A stretch of DNA of 64,000 nucleotides from an uncultured Oceanisphaera sp. (lineage in GTDB: Bacteria; Pseudomonadota; Gammaproteobacteria; Enterobacterales; Aeromonadaceae): assembly GCF_947495715.1 (NCBI RefSeq), contig NZ_CANLZU010000004.1, forward strand, positions 62,001 to 126,000, in the 5' to 3' direction. The first letter of the stretch is position 1. Every line of letters begins with the position of its first letter. Below are positions 33,773 to 42,270 of the stretch, in pieces. Below the pieces are notes generated by a model that saw only the letters and a list, made by a program, of their open reading frames with translations, was not told the DNA's origin and did not search any database. The translations under genes were made by a program, and so were the position numbers.

Positions 33773-34888
33773 ATGTTCAGAACGTGCCTGTTGCTGCTTT
33801 GTGCCTGTTTTACCACGCTGCCGGCACTGGCGGCCGAGCGCCAGGTCACCGACCTGCTGGGCCGCACCGTGACCCTGCCCGACCAGGTAGACCGGATCAT
33901 TCTTTCCGAAGCCCGCCTGATGTACATACTGATGCCGCTGCAAAAGGACGACCCCTTTGCTCATGTGGTGGCCTGGTCGGACGACATGGAGCGGGCCGAT
34001 CCCGACACTTATATCAAGCTGGCCGAGACCTTTCCCGACACCGTCAACACGCTGCCGCGCTTTGGTCATCCCGGCAAGGTGACATTCGAGGTTGAAAAGG
34101 CCCTGACGCTGGATGCCCAGCTGGTGGTGGTCAATCAGGCCTATCATCAGCTGTGGCAGGAAAACGGTACCCTGGACAAGCTGGAAAAGGCGGGCATTGC
34201 CGCCCTGTTCGTGGATTTTCGCGACGCGCCTACCGAGAACACCCTGCCCAGCATCCGCATTCTGGGTGAAGTGCTGCACAGGGAAAAAGAAGCCGAGGCG
34301 GTGAACACCTTTATCGCCGACAAAATGGCCCGGATGGCCGAGCGCATGAAAGGGCTGAAGGCAGAAGAGCGCCCGTTGGTGCTGATGGAGCGCGCCTCCG
34401 GCATGGGCGACTGCTGCCGGGTATTTGGCCCCAACAACTTCGGTCACTACGTGGAGCTGGCCGGTGGCACCAACTGGGGTAGCGACAAGACCCAGGCCCT
34501 GTCGCTGGACATCAACCCGGAGGCCCTGGTCACCGAGCCCTTCGATCTGATCATCGGCACCGGCGCCAACTGGCAGGAGGCCTACCCCGAGGCCAACAGC
34601 CTCAACCTGGGCTATAAAGCCGAAGACGAGAATTTGCAGCGTGGCTTCCGGGCCCTGAGCCAGCGGCCCGGCTGGCAGGCCATCGATGCCGTGAACAGCA
34701 AGCACTTCTACGGCATCTGGCACCAGTTCTACAACAGCCCGACCTATTTCGCCGCCATCGAAGTCATGGCCCAGTGGATGCACCCCGAGCGCATGCAGGG
34801 CATCGATGCCGAAGCGGACTTTCGCGAGTTTCACCAGCGTTTCATGCCGTTCCCCTATGAAGGTCGCTTCTGGGTGAAGATGCAATGA
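33773..34888 (+). CDS. Iron-siderophore/haem-type ABC substrate-binding protein
   Basis: Periplasmic binding protein of 371 residues, FecB/BtuF (class III) family. Signal peptide MFRTCLLLLCACFTTLPALAA with cleavage after ALAA; the mature protein starts RQVTDLLGRTVTLPDQVDRI, the typical FecB-like opening, and is two lobes without a hinge (long helix around residues 180-205). Substrate is likely an iron chelate or haem given the candidate Fur box; cobalamin is a less likely alternative because no riboswitch is seen. The stop overlaps the permease ATG (ATGA). Confidence 0.85.
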   Translation: MFRTCLLLLCACFTTLPALAAERQVTDLLGRTVTLPDQVDRIILSEARLMYILMPLQKDDPFAHVVAWSDDMERADPDTYIKLAETFPDTVNTLPRFGHPGKVTFEVEKALTLDAQLVVVNQAYHQLWQENGTLDKLEKAGIAALFVDFRDAPTENTLPSIRILGEVLHREKEAEAVNTFIADKMARMAERMKGLKAEERPLVLMERASGMGDCCRVFGPNNFGHYVELAGGTNWGSDKTQALSLDINPEALVTEPFDLIIGTGANWQEAYPEANSLNLGYKAEDENLQRGFRALSQRPGWQAIDAVNSKHFYGIWHQFYNSPTYFAAIEVMAQWMHPERMQGIDAEADFREFHQRFMPFPYEGRFWVKMQ

Positions 34889-35970
34889 GCACCGACGCCA
34901 TCACGGCCCGTCAGGAAGACCGGCATCACTATCAGCATCACTATCGTCAACACCAGGGACGGCGCCAGCAGTGGGTGGCCATCGGTGCCATGCTGCTGCT
35001 GGGGATCTTTCTGCTGGACATGACCCTGGGCCCGGGAAAACTGGGTCTGGTACAGGTAGTCGACACCCTGATGAGTCCGGATGGCGCCGATATGAAATCC
35101 CGCTTCATCATCTGGGATATTCGGCTGCCGGTGGCGCTGATGGCGGTATTGGTGGGCGCGGCACTGGGCGGGGCCGGTGCCCTGATGCAGACCATTCTCA
35201 ACAACCCGCTGGCCGAACCCTTTACCCTGGGCATTTCTCATGCCGCCGCCTTTGGTGCGGCGCTGGCCATCGCCTTCGGCGCGCCGCTGCTGCCCTGGGA
35301 GTGGGCCCAGGGTTACATGATTACCCTGAACGCCTTCGTGTTCGCCTGCCTGAGTGCCGGGGTCATCTTTCTGGTCAGCCGCATGCGCGGCTCGACCCAG
35401 GAAACCATGATCCTCACCGGCATCGCCATCCTGTTCGTGTTTTCTGCCCTCAACGCCATGCTGCAGTTTGCGGCCAGCGCCGAGACCCTGCAGCAAATCG
35501 TGTTCTGGGCCATGGGATCCCTTGGTCGGGCCACCTGGCCCAAGGTGGGGGTGACGGCGGCGCTGCTGTTGCTGGCCTGCGTGTTGCTGTCGCGTAGCGC
35601 CTGGCGCCTGACCGCCCTGCGCATGGGCGACGAGGCGGCCGAGGCCATGGGGGTGAACGTGAATCGCATTCGGCTGCTGGTGCTGTTGCTGTCCTCCTTG
35701 CTGGCGGCGGTAGCGGTGGCCTTCGTCGGTATCATCGGCTTTGTCGGCCTGGTGGGGCCGCACATGGCGCGCATGCTGCTGGGGGAAGATCAGCGCTTCT
35801 TTCTGCCCGGATCCATGCTGTTCGGCGCCATTCTGCTGACCATTGCCGAAATTCTGTCCAAGAGCATCATTCCCGGCGTGTTGTTGCCCATCGGCATCAC
35901 CACTTCGCTTATCGGGGTACCCTTCTTCGTGTTTTTGCTGGTGGTAGTACGTAGAAGGAGCGGTCTATGA
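34885..35970 (+). CDS. FecCD-family ABC permease
   Basis: Inner-membrane permease of 361 residues with about ten helices. Family motifs: DIRLPVALMAVLVGAALGGAGALMQ, NNPLAEPFTLGISHAAAFGAAL and VGFIGLVGPHMAR-like FVGIIGFVGLVGPHMARML. The first 30 residues are unusually rich in His, Arg and Gln (DRHHYQHHYRQHQGRRQQW), a cytosolic tail that could bind metal; this is speculative. Overlaps the flanking genes by 4 bases on both sides. Confidence 0.92.
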   Translation: MSTDAITARQEDRHHYQHHYRQHQGRRQQWVAIGAMLLLGIFLLDMTLGPGKLGLVQVVDTLMSPDGADMKSRFIIWDIRLPVALMAVLVGAALGGAGALMQTILNNPLAEPFTLGISHAAAFGAALAIAFGAPLLPWEWAQGYMITLNAFVFACLSAGVIFLVSRMRGSTQETMILTGIAILFVFSALNAMLQFAASAETLQQIVFWAMGSLGRATWPKVGVTAALLLLACVLLSRSAWRLTALRMGDEAAEAMGVNVNRIRLLVLLLSSLLAAVAVAFVGIIGFVGLVGPHMARMLLGEDQRFFLPGSMLFGAILLTIAEILSKSIIPGVLLPIGITTSLIGVPFFVFLLVVVRRRSGL

Positions 35971-36737
35971 GCCTGATCCTGGAACACCTGAGCCTGGGCT
36001 ATCGTCAGGGGTTGATCGTGGACGATCTGAGTCTGACCGCCGAGGCCGGCCGTTTGAGTGTGCTGCTGGGGCCCAACGGCACCGGCAAGTCGACCCTGCT
36101 CAAGGGCATTGCCGGTCTGCTCGATCCGGAGCAGGGCAGGGTACTGTTGGACGGCCGGGATCTGGCCGACCTGAGTCGCGCCCGCCGGGCCGGGCTGGTG
36201 GTGTATCTACCCCAGAGCACGCCGGTGGGAGTGCGGATCACGGTATTTGAGGCCATCTTGATGGCGCTGAAGGTGCACGGCAAGGTGCGGGTGACAGAAG
36301 CAGATCTGGCACTGGTGCGTGGCGTGCTGGACGAGCTGGAGATTGCGCATCTTTCGCCCCGCTATCTGGAGCAGCTGTCCGGTGGCCAGCGCCAGATGGT
36401 GGCCATTGCCCAGGCGTTGATCCGCCGGCCCAGGGTATTGTTGCTGGACGAGCCCACCAGCGCGCTGGACCTGTATCATTCGCTGCACATCATGGCGGTA
36501 TTACGCCGTTTGACTCAATCGCAGAACATGGTGACCCTGGTGGCCATTCACGATCTGAATCTGGCGGCCCGCTGTGCCGACGACGTGCTGGCGGTGAAGG
36601 GCGGCACCCTGCAGGCCTTTGGCCCCTTGCACCAGTGCCTGCAAGCCGAGCTGATCCAGACCCTGTACGGGGTAGAGGCCGACATTCTGCCCGGCCCGGA
36701 CGACAGCCTGCTGATTTACCCCCGACTGGCGGGCTGA
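35967..36737 (+). CDS. FecE-like ABC transporter ATPase
   Basis: ABC ATPase of 256 residues completing the importer. Walker A GPNGTGKST, Q-loop region YLPQST, signature LSGGQRQM, Walker B VLLLDEPTSALD and switch His AIHDLNLA are all intact. Translationally coupled to the permease. Three-gene operon (binding protein, permease, ATPase); no TonB-dependent receptor is in the window. Confidence 0.93.
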   Translation: MSLILEHLSLGYRQGLIVDDLSLTAEAGRLSVLLGPNGTGKSTLLKGIAGLLDPEQGRVLLDGRDLADLSRARRAGLVVYLPQSTPVGVRITVFEAILMALKVHGKVRVTEADLALVRGVLDELEIAHLSPRYLEQLSGGQRQMVAIAQALIRRPRVLLLDEPTSALDLYHSLHIMAVLRRLTQSQNMVTLVAIHDLNLAARCADDVLAVKGGTLQAFGPLHQCLQAELIQTLYGVEADILPGPDDSLLIYPRLAG

Positions 36738-36751
36738 GCTGTGCAAACGTC

Positions 36752-36851
36752 GGACAAAGGGCCAGCTCCGCCGACTCGCTGTAGACCCTTCCATGGGCGC
36801 TCTCTGTTTCATCCCTGAAACAGAAGGTCGGCGGAGCCGATCCCTTTGTCC
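36752..36851. repeat. 100-bp intergenic inverted repeat with inner hairpin
   Basis: GGACAAAGGG..GCTCCGCCGAC (36752-36775) pairs with GTCGGCGGAGCC..CCCTTTGTCC (36827-36851), one indel and a few mismatches; inside is a second perfect stem CTGTTTCA/TGAAACAG (36804-36823). Starts 15 bases after the ATPase stop; may act as terminator or be a mobile repeat. Confidence 0.6.
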
Positions 36852-36907
36852 TTCTTGTTTACCATCGAGTCGCGAGGTCGCGCCGGCAGAGAACTCCCAT
36901 AGTTTCA

Positions 36908-37105
36908 CGTAGCAACAGCAGGGTTTGCCGTAACCGACCGTCAAATGCCAGGGACGGCATTTGCCGAGCGTGCATGGGGCGAGCTTGTCTCGCCAAGACG
37001 AACCATTTCAGTCTGACCGAACATCCAGTGAATGTTCGCAGTAGGCTGAAATGATGAGTGGCATTATTAAGGCGTGTCGGTGGAGGTAACCCTGCTGTTG
37101 CTTCG
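36908..37105. repeat. 198-bp intergenic palindromic repeat, copy B
   Basis: Bounded by a perfect 15-bp inverted repeat AGCAACAGCAGGGTT (36911-36925) / AACCCTGCTGTTGCT (37088-37102). Shares with copy A (13874-13967) the core ACCGACCGTCA..ATGCC, GAGCGTGCATGG and the end GCGTGTCGGT, but has an insert of about 85 bases that contains its own stems (CGAACAT/ATGTTCG; ATTTCAG/CTGAAAT). Together with 36752-36851 it fills the gap up to the zinc-finger gene. Confidence 0.6.
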
Positions 37106-37151
37106 CATTGCGGACGCTACCGACGAGTGATCAGGCGTCAGCGGCAAAGCC

Positions 37152-37418
37152 TTACCTTAACTGACTGTCCTTACTGCCGCGCCGGTTGACGCCGTCGACG
37201 GCCGTGCGCTGCTTTTCCTGCTCGGCCTGACACCCGATGCACAGCCGTACCCCCGGCACCGCCTTGCGCCGCGCCTCGGGAATGGGGGTGTCACATTCCT
37301 CGCAGTGGCTCAGACTCTCGCCGGCACTCAGCCGGCTGCGGGCATCCTGTACCGCGTCTTCCACACTGGCGTCTATCTGATCCTGCACGGCGCCGTCTCG
37401 TGACCATCCTCCTGCCAT
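37152..37418 (-). CDS. DksA/TraR-type zinc-finger protein (YbiI-like)
   Basis: Short DksA/TraR-family protein, 88 residues, the same length as enterobacterial YbiI. The four-Cys zinc finger is CEEC (residues about 38-41) and CIGC (about 62-65), with the typical IPEARRKAVPGVRLC between and the family tail NRRGSKDSQLR. Start chosen at 37418 (MAGGWSRDGAV) because GGAGA lies 8 bases upstream; an in-frame ATG at 37451 would add 11 non-conserved residues. Lacks the coiled-coil and DxxDxA of DksA, so direct RNA polymerase action is uncertain. Confidence 0.9.
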   Translation of the reverse strand: MAGGWSRDGAVQDQIDASVEDAVQDARSRLSAGESLSHCEECDTPIPEARRKAVPGVRLCIGCQAEQEKQRTAVDGVNRRGSKDSQLR

Positions 37419-37603
37419 GGTGTTCTCCTGAATAATACGTTTTTTAGCCATGATACTTCACTTTTCATAAACCCGGGCACGGGGAAAGTCAATCAGGAAT
37501 GATGGCTGGTTAATTAGGTTTCAAATGAAGACTTTGTTAGCATAAATGACTGCCAGATGTTGCATAATTGATATTTATAGGCTGTCTGCCTTGTCAGGTT
37601 CGG

Positions 37604-37617
37604 TTGATCTGCATCAA
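37604..37617 (+). promoter_or_regulatory. FNR/ANR box, molybdoenzyme operon 1
   Basis: TTGAT CTGC ATCAA: exact match to the FNR consensus TTGAT-N4-ATCAA, 144 bases before the alpha-subunit ATG. Predicts oxygen-limited induction. The rest of the 343-base gap after the zinc-finger gene shows its promoter region and an AT-rich tract (37500-37580). Confidence 0.85.
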
Positions 37618-37761
37618 TCATCAATGAACTTTAGTGCTTGGACGGAGATTAGCCAATGACGTTCGATTAATGGCGGTGTTATTTTCCTCCCGCAACCCAA
37701 AGCGACCAAGACCGGGCTGGCTTGAGTCCGTACACAAGTCGTCGCACAGGAGGACATCAGA

Positions 37762-40530
37762 ATGCACATGTCTAAGATCAAGCGCCGTGATTTTCTCAAG
37801 GGACTGGGCCTGACCGGCGCCGGACTCGTGATAAGCAGCAAAAGCTGGGCGCTCAACCGCCTGGAGCCCATTTCCGACACCCTTGCTACCGAGTATCCCT
37901 ACCGCAGTTGGGAAGACCTGTACCGCAAGGAATGGGACTGGGATTATATCGGCCACGCCGCCCACTGCATCAACTGCATGGGCAACTGCGCCTGGAATGT
38001 TTACGTCAAGGATGGTCTGGTGGTGCGCGAAGAGCAGATCGCCAAGTATCCCCAGGTCAACCCCAAGGTGCCCGACGCCAACCCCCGGGGTTGCCAGAAG
38101 GGCGCCATTCACTCCACCGCCATGTATGAAGCCGACCGGCTGCGCTACCCGCTCAAGCGGGCCGGCGAGCGGGGCGAAGGCAAGTGGCAGCGTATTTCCT
38201 GGGATCAGGCCACCGAAGAAATTGCCGACAAGATCATCGACATTTTCGTTAAATATGGTCCCGGCAAGCTCAAGACCCATCAGGGCTCGGGCAACCAGAC
38301 CATGGTGCGCCACTCCGGTCCCAACCGCTTTGCGTCCCTGGTAGGGGGCATTCAGCTCGACGGCTTCACCGTGGTGGGCGATCTCAACACCGGTGCCCAT
38401 CTGACCTACGGCAACCCGCTGGAGAGTTTTACCTCCGATGCCTGGTTTGACGCCGACTATATTCTGATGGGCATGATCAACCCCAACGCTACCCGTATTC
38501 CCGACGCTCACTATATCTGGGAGGCCAAGTACAACGGCGCCCGCATTACCAGCACGGCCCCGGATCACAACCCCAGCGCCATTCATACCGACTTGTGGAT
38601 GCCCATCAATCAGGGCTCGGATCCGTTTCTCGCCATGTCGTTTGTCAACGTCATCATCGAGGAAAAGCTGTTCAAACCCGAGTTCATGAAGGAGCAGACC
38701 GATCTGCCGATGCTGGTACGTATCGACAACGGCAAGCTGCTGCGCGAGGCGGATCTGGTGGAAGGCGGCTCCATCGAGGTGTTCTATCACTGGGATCTGG
38801 CCACCCAACAGGCGGTCAAGGCCAAGGGCTCCATGGGCAGTGACGACAAGACCCTCAAGCTCGGCAACGTCGACCCGGCCATCGAGGGCGAGTTCGAGGT
38901 CGATGGCATCAAGGTCACCACCGTATTCGAGCAGGTGAAGCAGGAAGCCGCCAAGTACCGTCCGGAAGACACCTTCAAGCTGACCAATATTCACCCGGAC
39001 GTGGTGCGTCAGGAAGCCCGCTATCTGGCGAAAGCCCGCAAGGCCATCGTCATGCTGGGCTACATTACCTCCGGCTACTCCAACTGTATTCATATCGGCC
39101 GGGCCTACGGGCTGGCGCTGTCGCTGACCGGCCACTGTGGTCGTACCGGCGGCCTGGATACCTCCTGGGTGGTGTGGAATCACCCGAAATGGGCCGAGCT
39201 GGCCGAGTTCGGTGACAAGAAACCCCGCTACGAGCCGGGCGGCCTGGGCGAGTTTCTGCGTGGCGGCATGATGGAAGGCGCCCGCGAGCACTTCAACAAC
39301 AAGAAGCTCAAGGAGCGGGTCGGCTTTGATCTCGACGATCTGGATGAAATGATCAAGGAGTCCATCGACGAGGGCTGGATGCCGTATCACGGCGAGATCA
39401 AGGGCATGATCTCGGTGGCCGACAATACCTTCCGCCGCAACAAGTTCGCCAACCGCTATCGCGATGAACACCTGCGCCAGGCCAGCGAGCTGTATGTGAA
39501 TGTCAACGTGCGCATGGACTCCACCGCCGAGTGGGCCGACTATGTGCTGCCGGCGGCGGGCCATTACGAGGCCTGGGATCTGCGTACTCAAGGGTATCAC
39601 CGGTTCTGTAACGTCTTTACCCGCTCGGTACGACCGGTGGGCGAGTCCAAGCCCGACTGGGACATCATGGCGCTGCTCACCCAGAAGATTCAGGAGCGCG
39701 CCATCGCCCGGGGCATTGGTCCCATTCCGGATGGCGATGTCACCCGGGATCTGCACACCATTCACGACGACTTCACCCGCAACGGCGCCCTCAGTACCGA
39801 CCTCGACGTGTTCACCTATATCGTCGAGAACTCGCCGGAATTTGGCGGTGTCAGCGTGAAAGAGGCGGTGGAGCGCGGCTTTATCGTGATGAACGAACAC
39901 GCGGGCACCAACCAGCCGCTGAAGCCGGACGAACCCTACAACCCGTTCACCGCCCAGACCGACGGCAAAAAGCCCTACGACACCCTGACCGGGCGCATCA
40001 CCTTTTATTGTGATCACCCGCGCTTTATGAAACTGGGGGCCACGGTGCCCACGGCGCGGCTCTATGCCGGCCCCGAGACCTCGAACTACCCGCTGCACTT
40101 CTATTCACCCCATGCCCGCTGGGGGGTGCACTCCAACTGGCGCAGCAACAAATATCTGCTGCGGCTGCAACGGGGCGAGCCCAACATCTACATCAACCCG
40201 GGGCTGGCGGCCGAGCGGGGCATCAAGGACGGCGATCGGGTGCGGCTGTTCAACAGCACCGGCGACTTCTTCGCCCAGGCCAAGTTCTATCCCAGCATTC
40301 CGACGCATTCCATCATGATGGAGCACGGCTGGGAGCCCCATCAGTACATTCACAGAAAGCCGATGAACAACGCCATGGCCACCTTTCTGCAGCCGCTGGA
40401 GCTGGTGGGAGGCTGGGGCCACCTGGGCTTTAAATACTGCATGTGGAACGCCAACCAGCTGTTGCACGAATCCAGTTTCGATATCGAGCTGGCCAGGGCG
40501 GAAGACATCGCCGATCCGCGGACCCTTTAA
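37762..40530 (+). CDS. Type II DMSO-reductase-family molybdoenzyme, alpha subunit (copy 1)
   Basis: Catalytic Mo-bis-MGD subunit of 922 residues. A twin-arginine leader KRRDFLKGLGLTGAG sends the folded enzyme to the periplasm. The FS0 cluster ligands follow the type II pattern H71-x3-C75-x3-C79 ... C111 (RGCQKGA), as in NarG, ethylbenzene dehydrogenase, DMS dehydrogenase, and selenate and chlorate reductases. The Mo-ligand Asp region reads SDAWFDADY (D226). Later MGD-binding stretches include DYVLPAAGHYEAWD and YSPHARWGVHSNW. AGGAGG precedes the ATG by 8 bases. Followed by beta, chaperone and gamma genes. The substrate cannot be read; FNR control favours an anaerobic role. A close paralogue is at 46487-49258. 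Confidence 0.92.
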   Translation: MHMSKIKRRDFLKGLGLTGAGLVISSKSWALNRLEPISDTLATEYPYRSWEDLYRKEWDWDYIGHAAHCINCMGNCAWNVYVKDGLVVREEQIAKYPQVNPKVPDANPRGCQKGAIHSTAMYEADRLRYPLKRAGERGEGKWQRISWDQATEEIADKIIDIFVKYGPGKLKTHQGSGNQTMVRHSGPNRFASLVGGIQLDGFTVVGDLNTGAHLTYGNPLESFTSDAWFDADYILMGMINPNATRIPDAHYIWEAKYNGARITSTAPDHNPSAIHTDLWMPINQGSDPFLAMSFVNVIIEEKLFKPEFMKEQTDLPMLVRIDNGKLLREADLVEGGSIEVFYHWDLATQQAVKAKGSMGSDDKTLKLGNVDPAIEGEFEVDGIKVTTVFEQVKQEAAKYRPEDTFKLTNIHPDVVRQEARYLAKARKAIVMLGYITSGYSNCIHIGRAYGLALSLTGHCGRTGGLDTSWVVWNHPKWAELAEFGDKKPRYEPGGLGEFLRGGMMEGAREHFNNKKLKERVGFDLDDLDEMIKESIDEGWMPYHGEIKGMISVADNTFRRNKFANRYRDEHLRQASELYVNVNVRMDSTAEWADYVLPAAGHYEAWDLRTQGYHRFCNVFTRSVRPVGESKPDWDIMALLTQKIQERAIARGIGPIPDGDVTRDLHTIHDDFTRNGALSTDLDVFTYIVENSPEFGGVSVKEAVERGFIVMNEHAGTNQPLKPDEPYNPFTAQTDGKKPYDTLTGRITFYCDHPRFMKLGATVPTARLYAGPETSNYPLHFYSPHARWGVHSNWRSNKYLLRLQRGEPNIYINPGLAAERGIKDGDRVRLFNSTGDFFAQAKFYPSIPTHSIMMEHGWEPHQYIHRKPMNNAMATFLQPLELVGGWGHLGFKYCMWNANQLLHESSFDIELARAEDIADPRTL

Positions 40531-40542
40531 CAGGAGACACTC

Positions 40543-41523
40543 ATGGCTGTAAAAAGACAACTCAGCATGGTGCTGGATCTGAACAAATGTATCGGCTGCC
40601 AGACCTGCACTTCGGCCTGCAAGCTGATGTGGACCAACCGCAACGGTCGCGAATTCATGTACTGGAACAACGTGGAGTCCCAGCCCGGGCTGGGCTACCC
40701 CCGCGATTACCAGAACATGGGCGGCGGTTTCGATAAAGACGGTGCCCTGCGCCTGGGTCGCCAGCCCAGCCAGGAAGACTACGGTATTCCCTGGGAATAC
40801 AACTATGAAGAAGCGCTGATGACCGGTACCGATCCCTGGCTGCGCCCCAACGTCAAACCCACCTGGGGCGCCAACTGGGACGAAGACAGAGGCGAGGGTG
40901 ACTACCCCAACAGCTACTACTTCTACCTGCCCAGGCTGTGCAACCACTGCGCCAACCCGGGCTGCTTGGCGGCCTGTACCCGCAATGCCATCTACAAGCG
41001 GCAGGAAGACGGCATCGTGCTGGTGGATCAGGAGCGCTGCCGGGGCTATCGTTACTGCGTTAACGCCTGTCCCTACAAGAAAATCTACTTCAACGAGCAG
41101 ATCTCCAAGTCGGAGAAGTGCATCTTCTGTTATCCGCGCATCGAAAAGGGTCTGGCCAACGCCTGTGCCCGCCAGTGCGTGGGTCGCATTCGCTGGGTCG
41201 GCTACCGGGACGACAAGGAAGGGCCCATTCACAAGCTGGTGGAGCAATTCAAGGTGGCGCTGCCGCTGCACGCCGAGTGGGGCACCCAGCCCAATGTGTT
41301 CTATGTGCCGCCGTTGTCGTCACCCAAATACGCCTCCGATGGCCGCACGCTCGAAGAGCCGCGCATACCGCTGGACTACCTGGAAAGCCTGTTCGGCCCC
41401 CGGGTGGGCGAGGTGCTGGAAACGCTCAAGACCGAGCGCCAGGCCAAGGCCGAAGGACGCGAAAGCGCCCTGATGGACCTGCTGATCGGCTATAAGCATG
41501 CCGACATGTTCAAGCTGAGCTGA
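40543..41523 (+). CDS. Type II molybdoenzyme iron-sulfur beta subunit (copy 1)
   Basis: Electron-transfer subunit of 326 residues with four Cys clusters: CIGCQTCTSAC, CNHCANPGCLAAC, CRGYRYCVNAC and CIFC...CARQC. In the third, Tyr takes the place of a Cys, as Trp does in NarH, so three [4Fe-4S] and one [3Fe-4S] clusters are expected. No signal peptide: the family crosses the membrane with the alpha subunit through Tat. Starts 12 bases after alpha with its own GGAG site. The C-terminus is the family-type region PLDYLESLFG. Confidence 0.93.
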   Translation: MAVKRQLSMVLDLNKCIGCQTCTSACKLMWTNRNGREFMYWNNVESQPGLGYPRDYQNMGGGFDKDGALRLGRQPSQEDYGIPWEYNYEEALMTGTDPWLRPNVKPTWGANWDEDRGEGDYPNSYYFYLPRLCNHCANPGCLAACTRNAIYKRQEDGIVLVDQERCRGYRYCVNACPYKKIYFNEQISKSEKCIFCYPRIEKGLANACARQCVGRIRWVGYRDDKEGPIHKLVEQFKVALPLHAEWGTQPNVFYVPPLSSPKYASDGRTLEEPRIPLDYLESLFGPRVGEVLETLKTERQAKAEGRESALMDLLIGYKHADMFKLS

Positions 41524-41537
41524 GGGAGAGGTTATTG

Positions 41538-42257
41538 ATGCACACCCAATCCGTTACCACAGAACAGGTATTGGCCCGGGGCAGCGTCTTTCGGCTGGCC
41601 GCGGCCATGCTGGATTACCCGCTGGCCGAAACCTGGCAGGCCCTGCAGGAGGGCCGCATGGCACAAGCGCTGAGTCAGGCCATGGCGGTACAGGGCGAGG
41701 CCGCCTGGCCCGCCTTGCCGGCAAGCAGTGATCTGAAGGCACTGGAGGTGGGTTACATGGCCACCTTTGTACAGGGGCGGCGCGGCCGGCCCCAGGTGCC
41801 CCTGGTGGCCAGCGCCTACGACACCTTGCTGGCCGGTGATACGCCGGGCCGCTACCTGCTCAATGTGCAGGCCTTTTACCGGCATTTCGGGCTCAAGGCC
41901 GCCACCGAGGACGAAGGTCATGTCGACGAGCCGGATCACCTGGTGACCATGCTCGAGTTCTGCGCCCTGCTGTGCCATCTGGAGCTGCAGGAACTGGAGA
42001 GCGGGCGGGACGCCGGTTCGCCCCGGCGGGCGCTGCGGGACTTTCTGACCCGCTACCTGGTGCCGATGGCTACCAGCCTGCGTGAGCGTTTTAACCGGGA
42101 AGCCGATCAGGGTCTGGATGCCAACCTGGCCTGCCTGGTGCAGCGTTTGCCCGACTGGGCCGACCGGCAACGGGAGATACTGGAACATCAGGTTGGCCCC
42201 TGTCCGCAGGCGGGTCAGCGCGCCGCGGCCGGCGACGCCGAAGGCATGTGGGATTAA
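41538..42257 (+). CDS. TorD-like assembly chaperone of the type II molybdoenzyme (copy 1)
   Basis: All-helical cytosolic chaperone, 239 residues, TorD/NarJ superfamily (type II delta subunit). Such proteins bind the alpha apoprotein and its Tat leader until the cofactors are inserted. Visible: AAMLDYPLAETWQAL, EVGYMATF, FYRHFGLKA and the E..DEPDHLVTMLEFCALL motif (as EPDHL in the family). ATG 41538 follows GGGAGAGG; an upstream TTG is in frame. Not a structural subunit. Confidence 0.9.
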   Translation: MHTQSVTTEQVLARGSVFRLAAAMLDYPLAETWQALQEGRMAQALSQAMAVQGEAAWPALPASSDLKALEVGYMATFVQGRRGRPQVPLVASAYDTLLAGDTPGRYLLNVQAFYRHFGLKAATEDEGHVDEPDHLVTMLEFCALLCHLELQELESGRDAGSPRRALRDFLTRYLVPMATSLRERFNREADQGLDANLACLVQRLPDWADRQREILEHQVGPCPQAGQRAAAGDAEGMWD

Positions 42258-42270
42258 TGAGGAACATATC

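Noticed and set aside
37621-40098. 825-codon antisense frame opposite the alpha subunit
   Set aside because: Although very long, it mirrors the codon pattern of the sense gene, has no start signal, and the same phenomenon appears opposite copy 2 in broken form.
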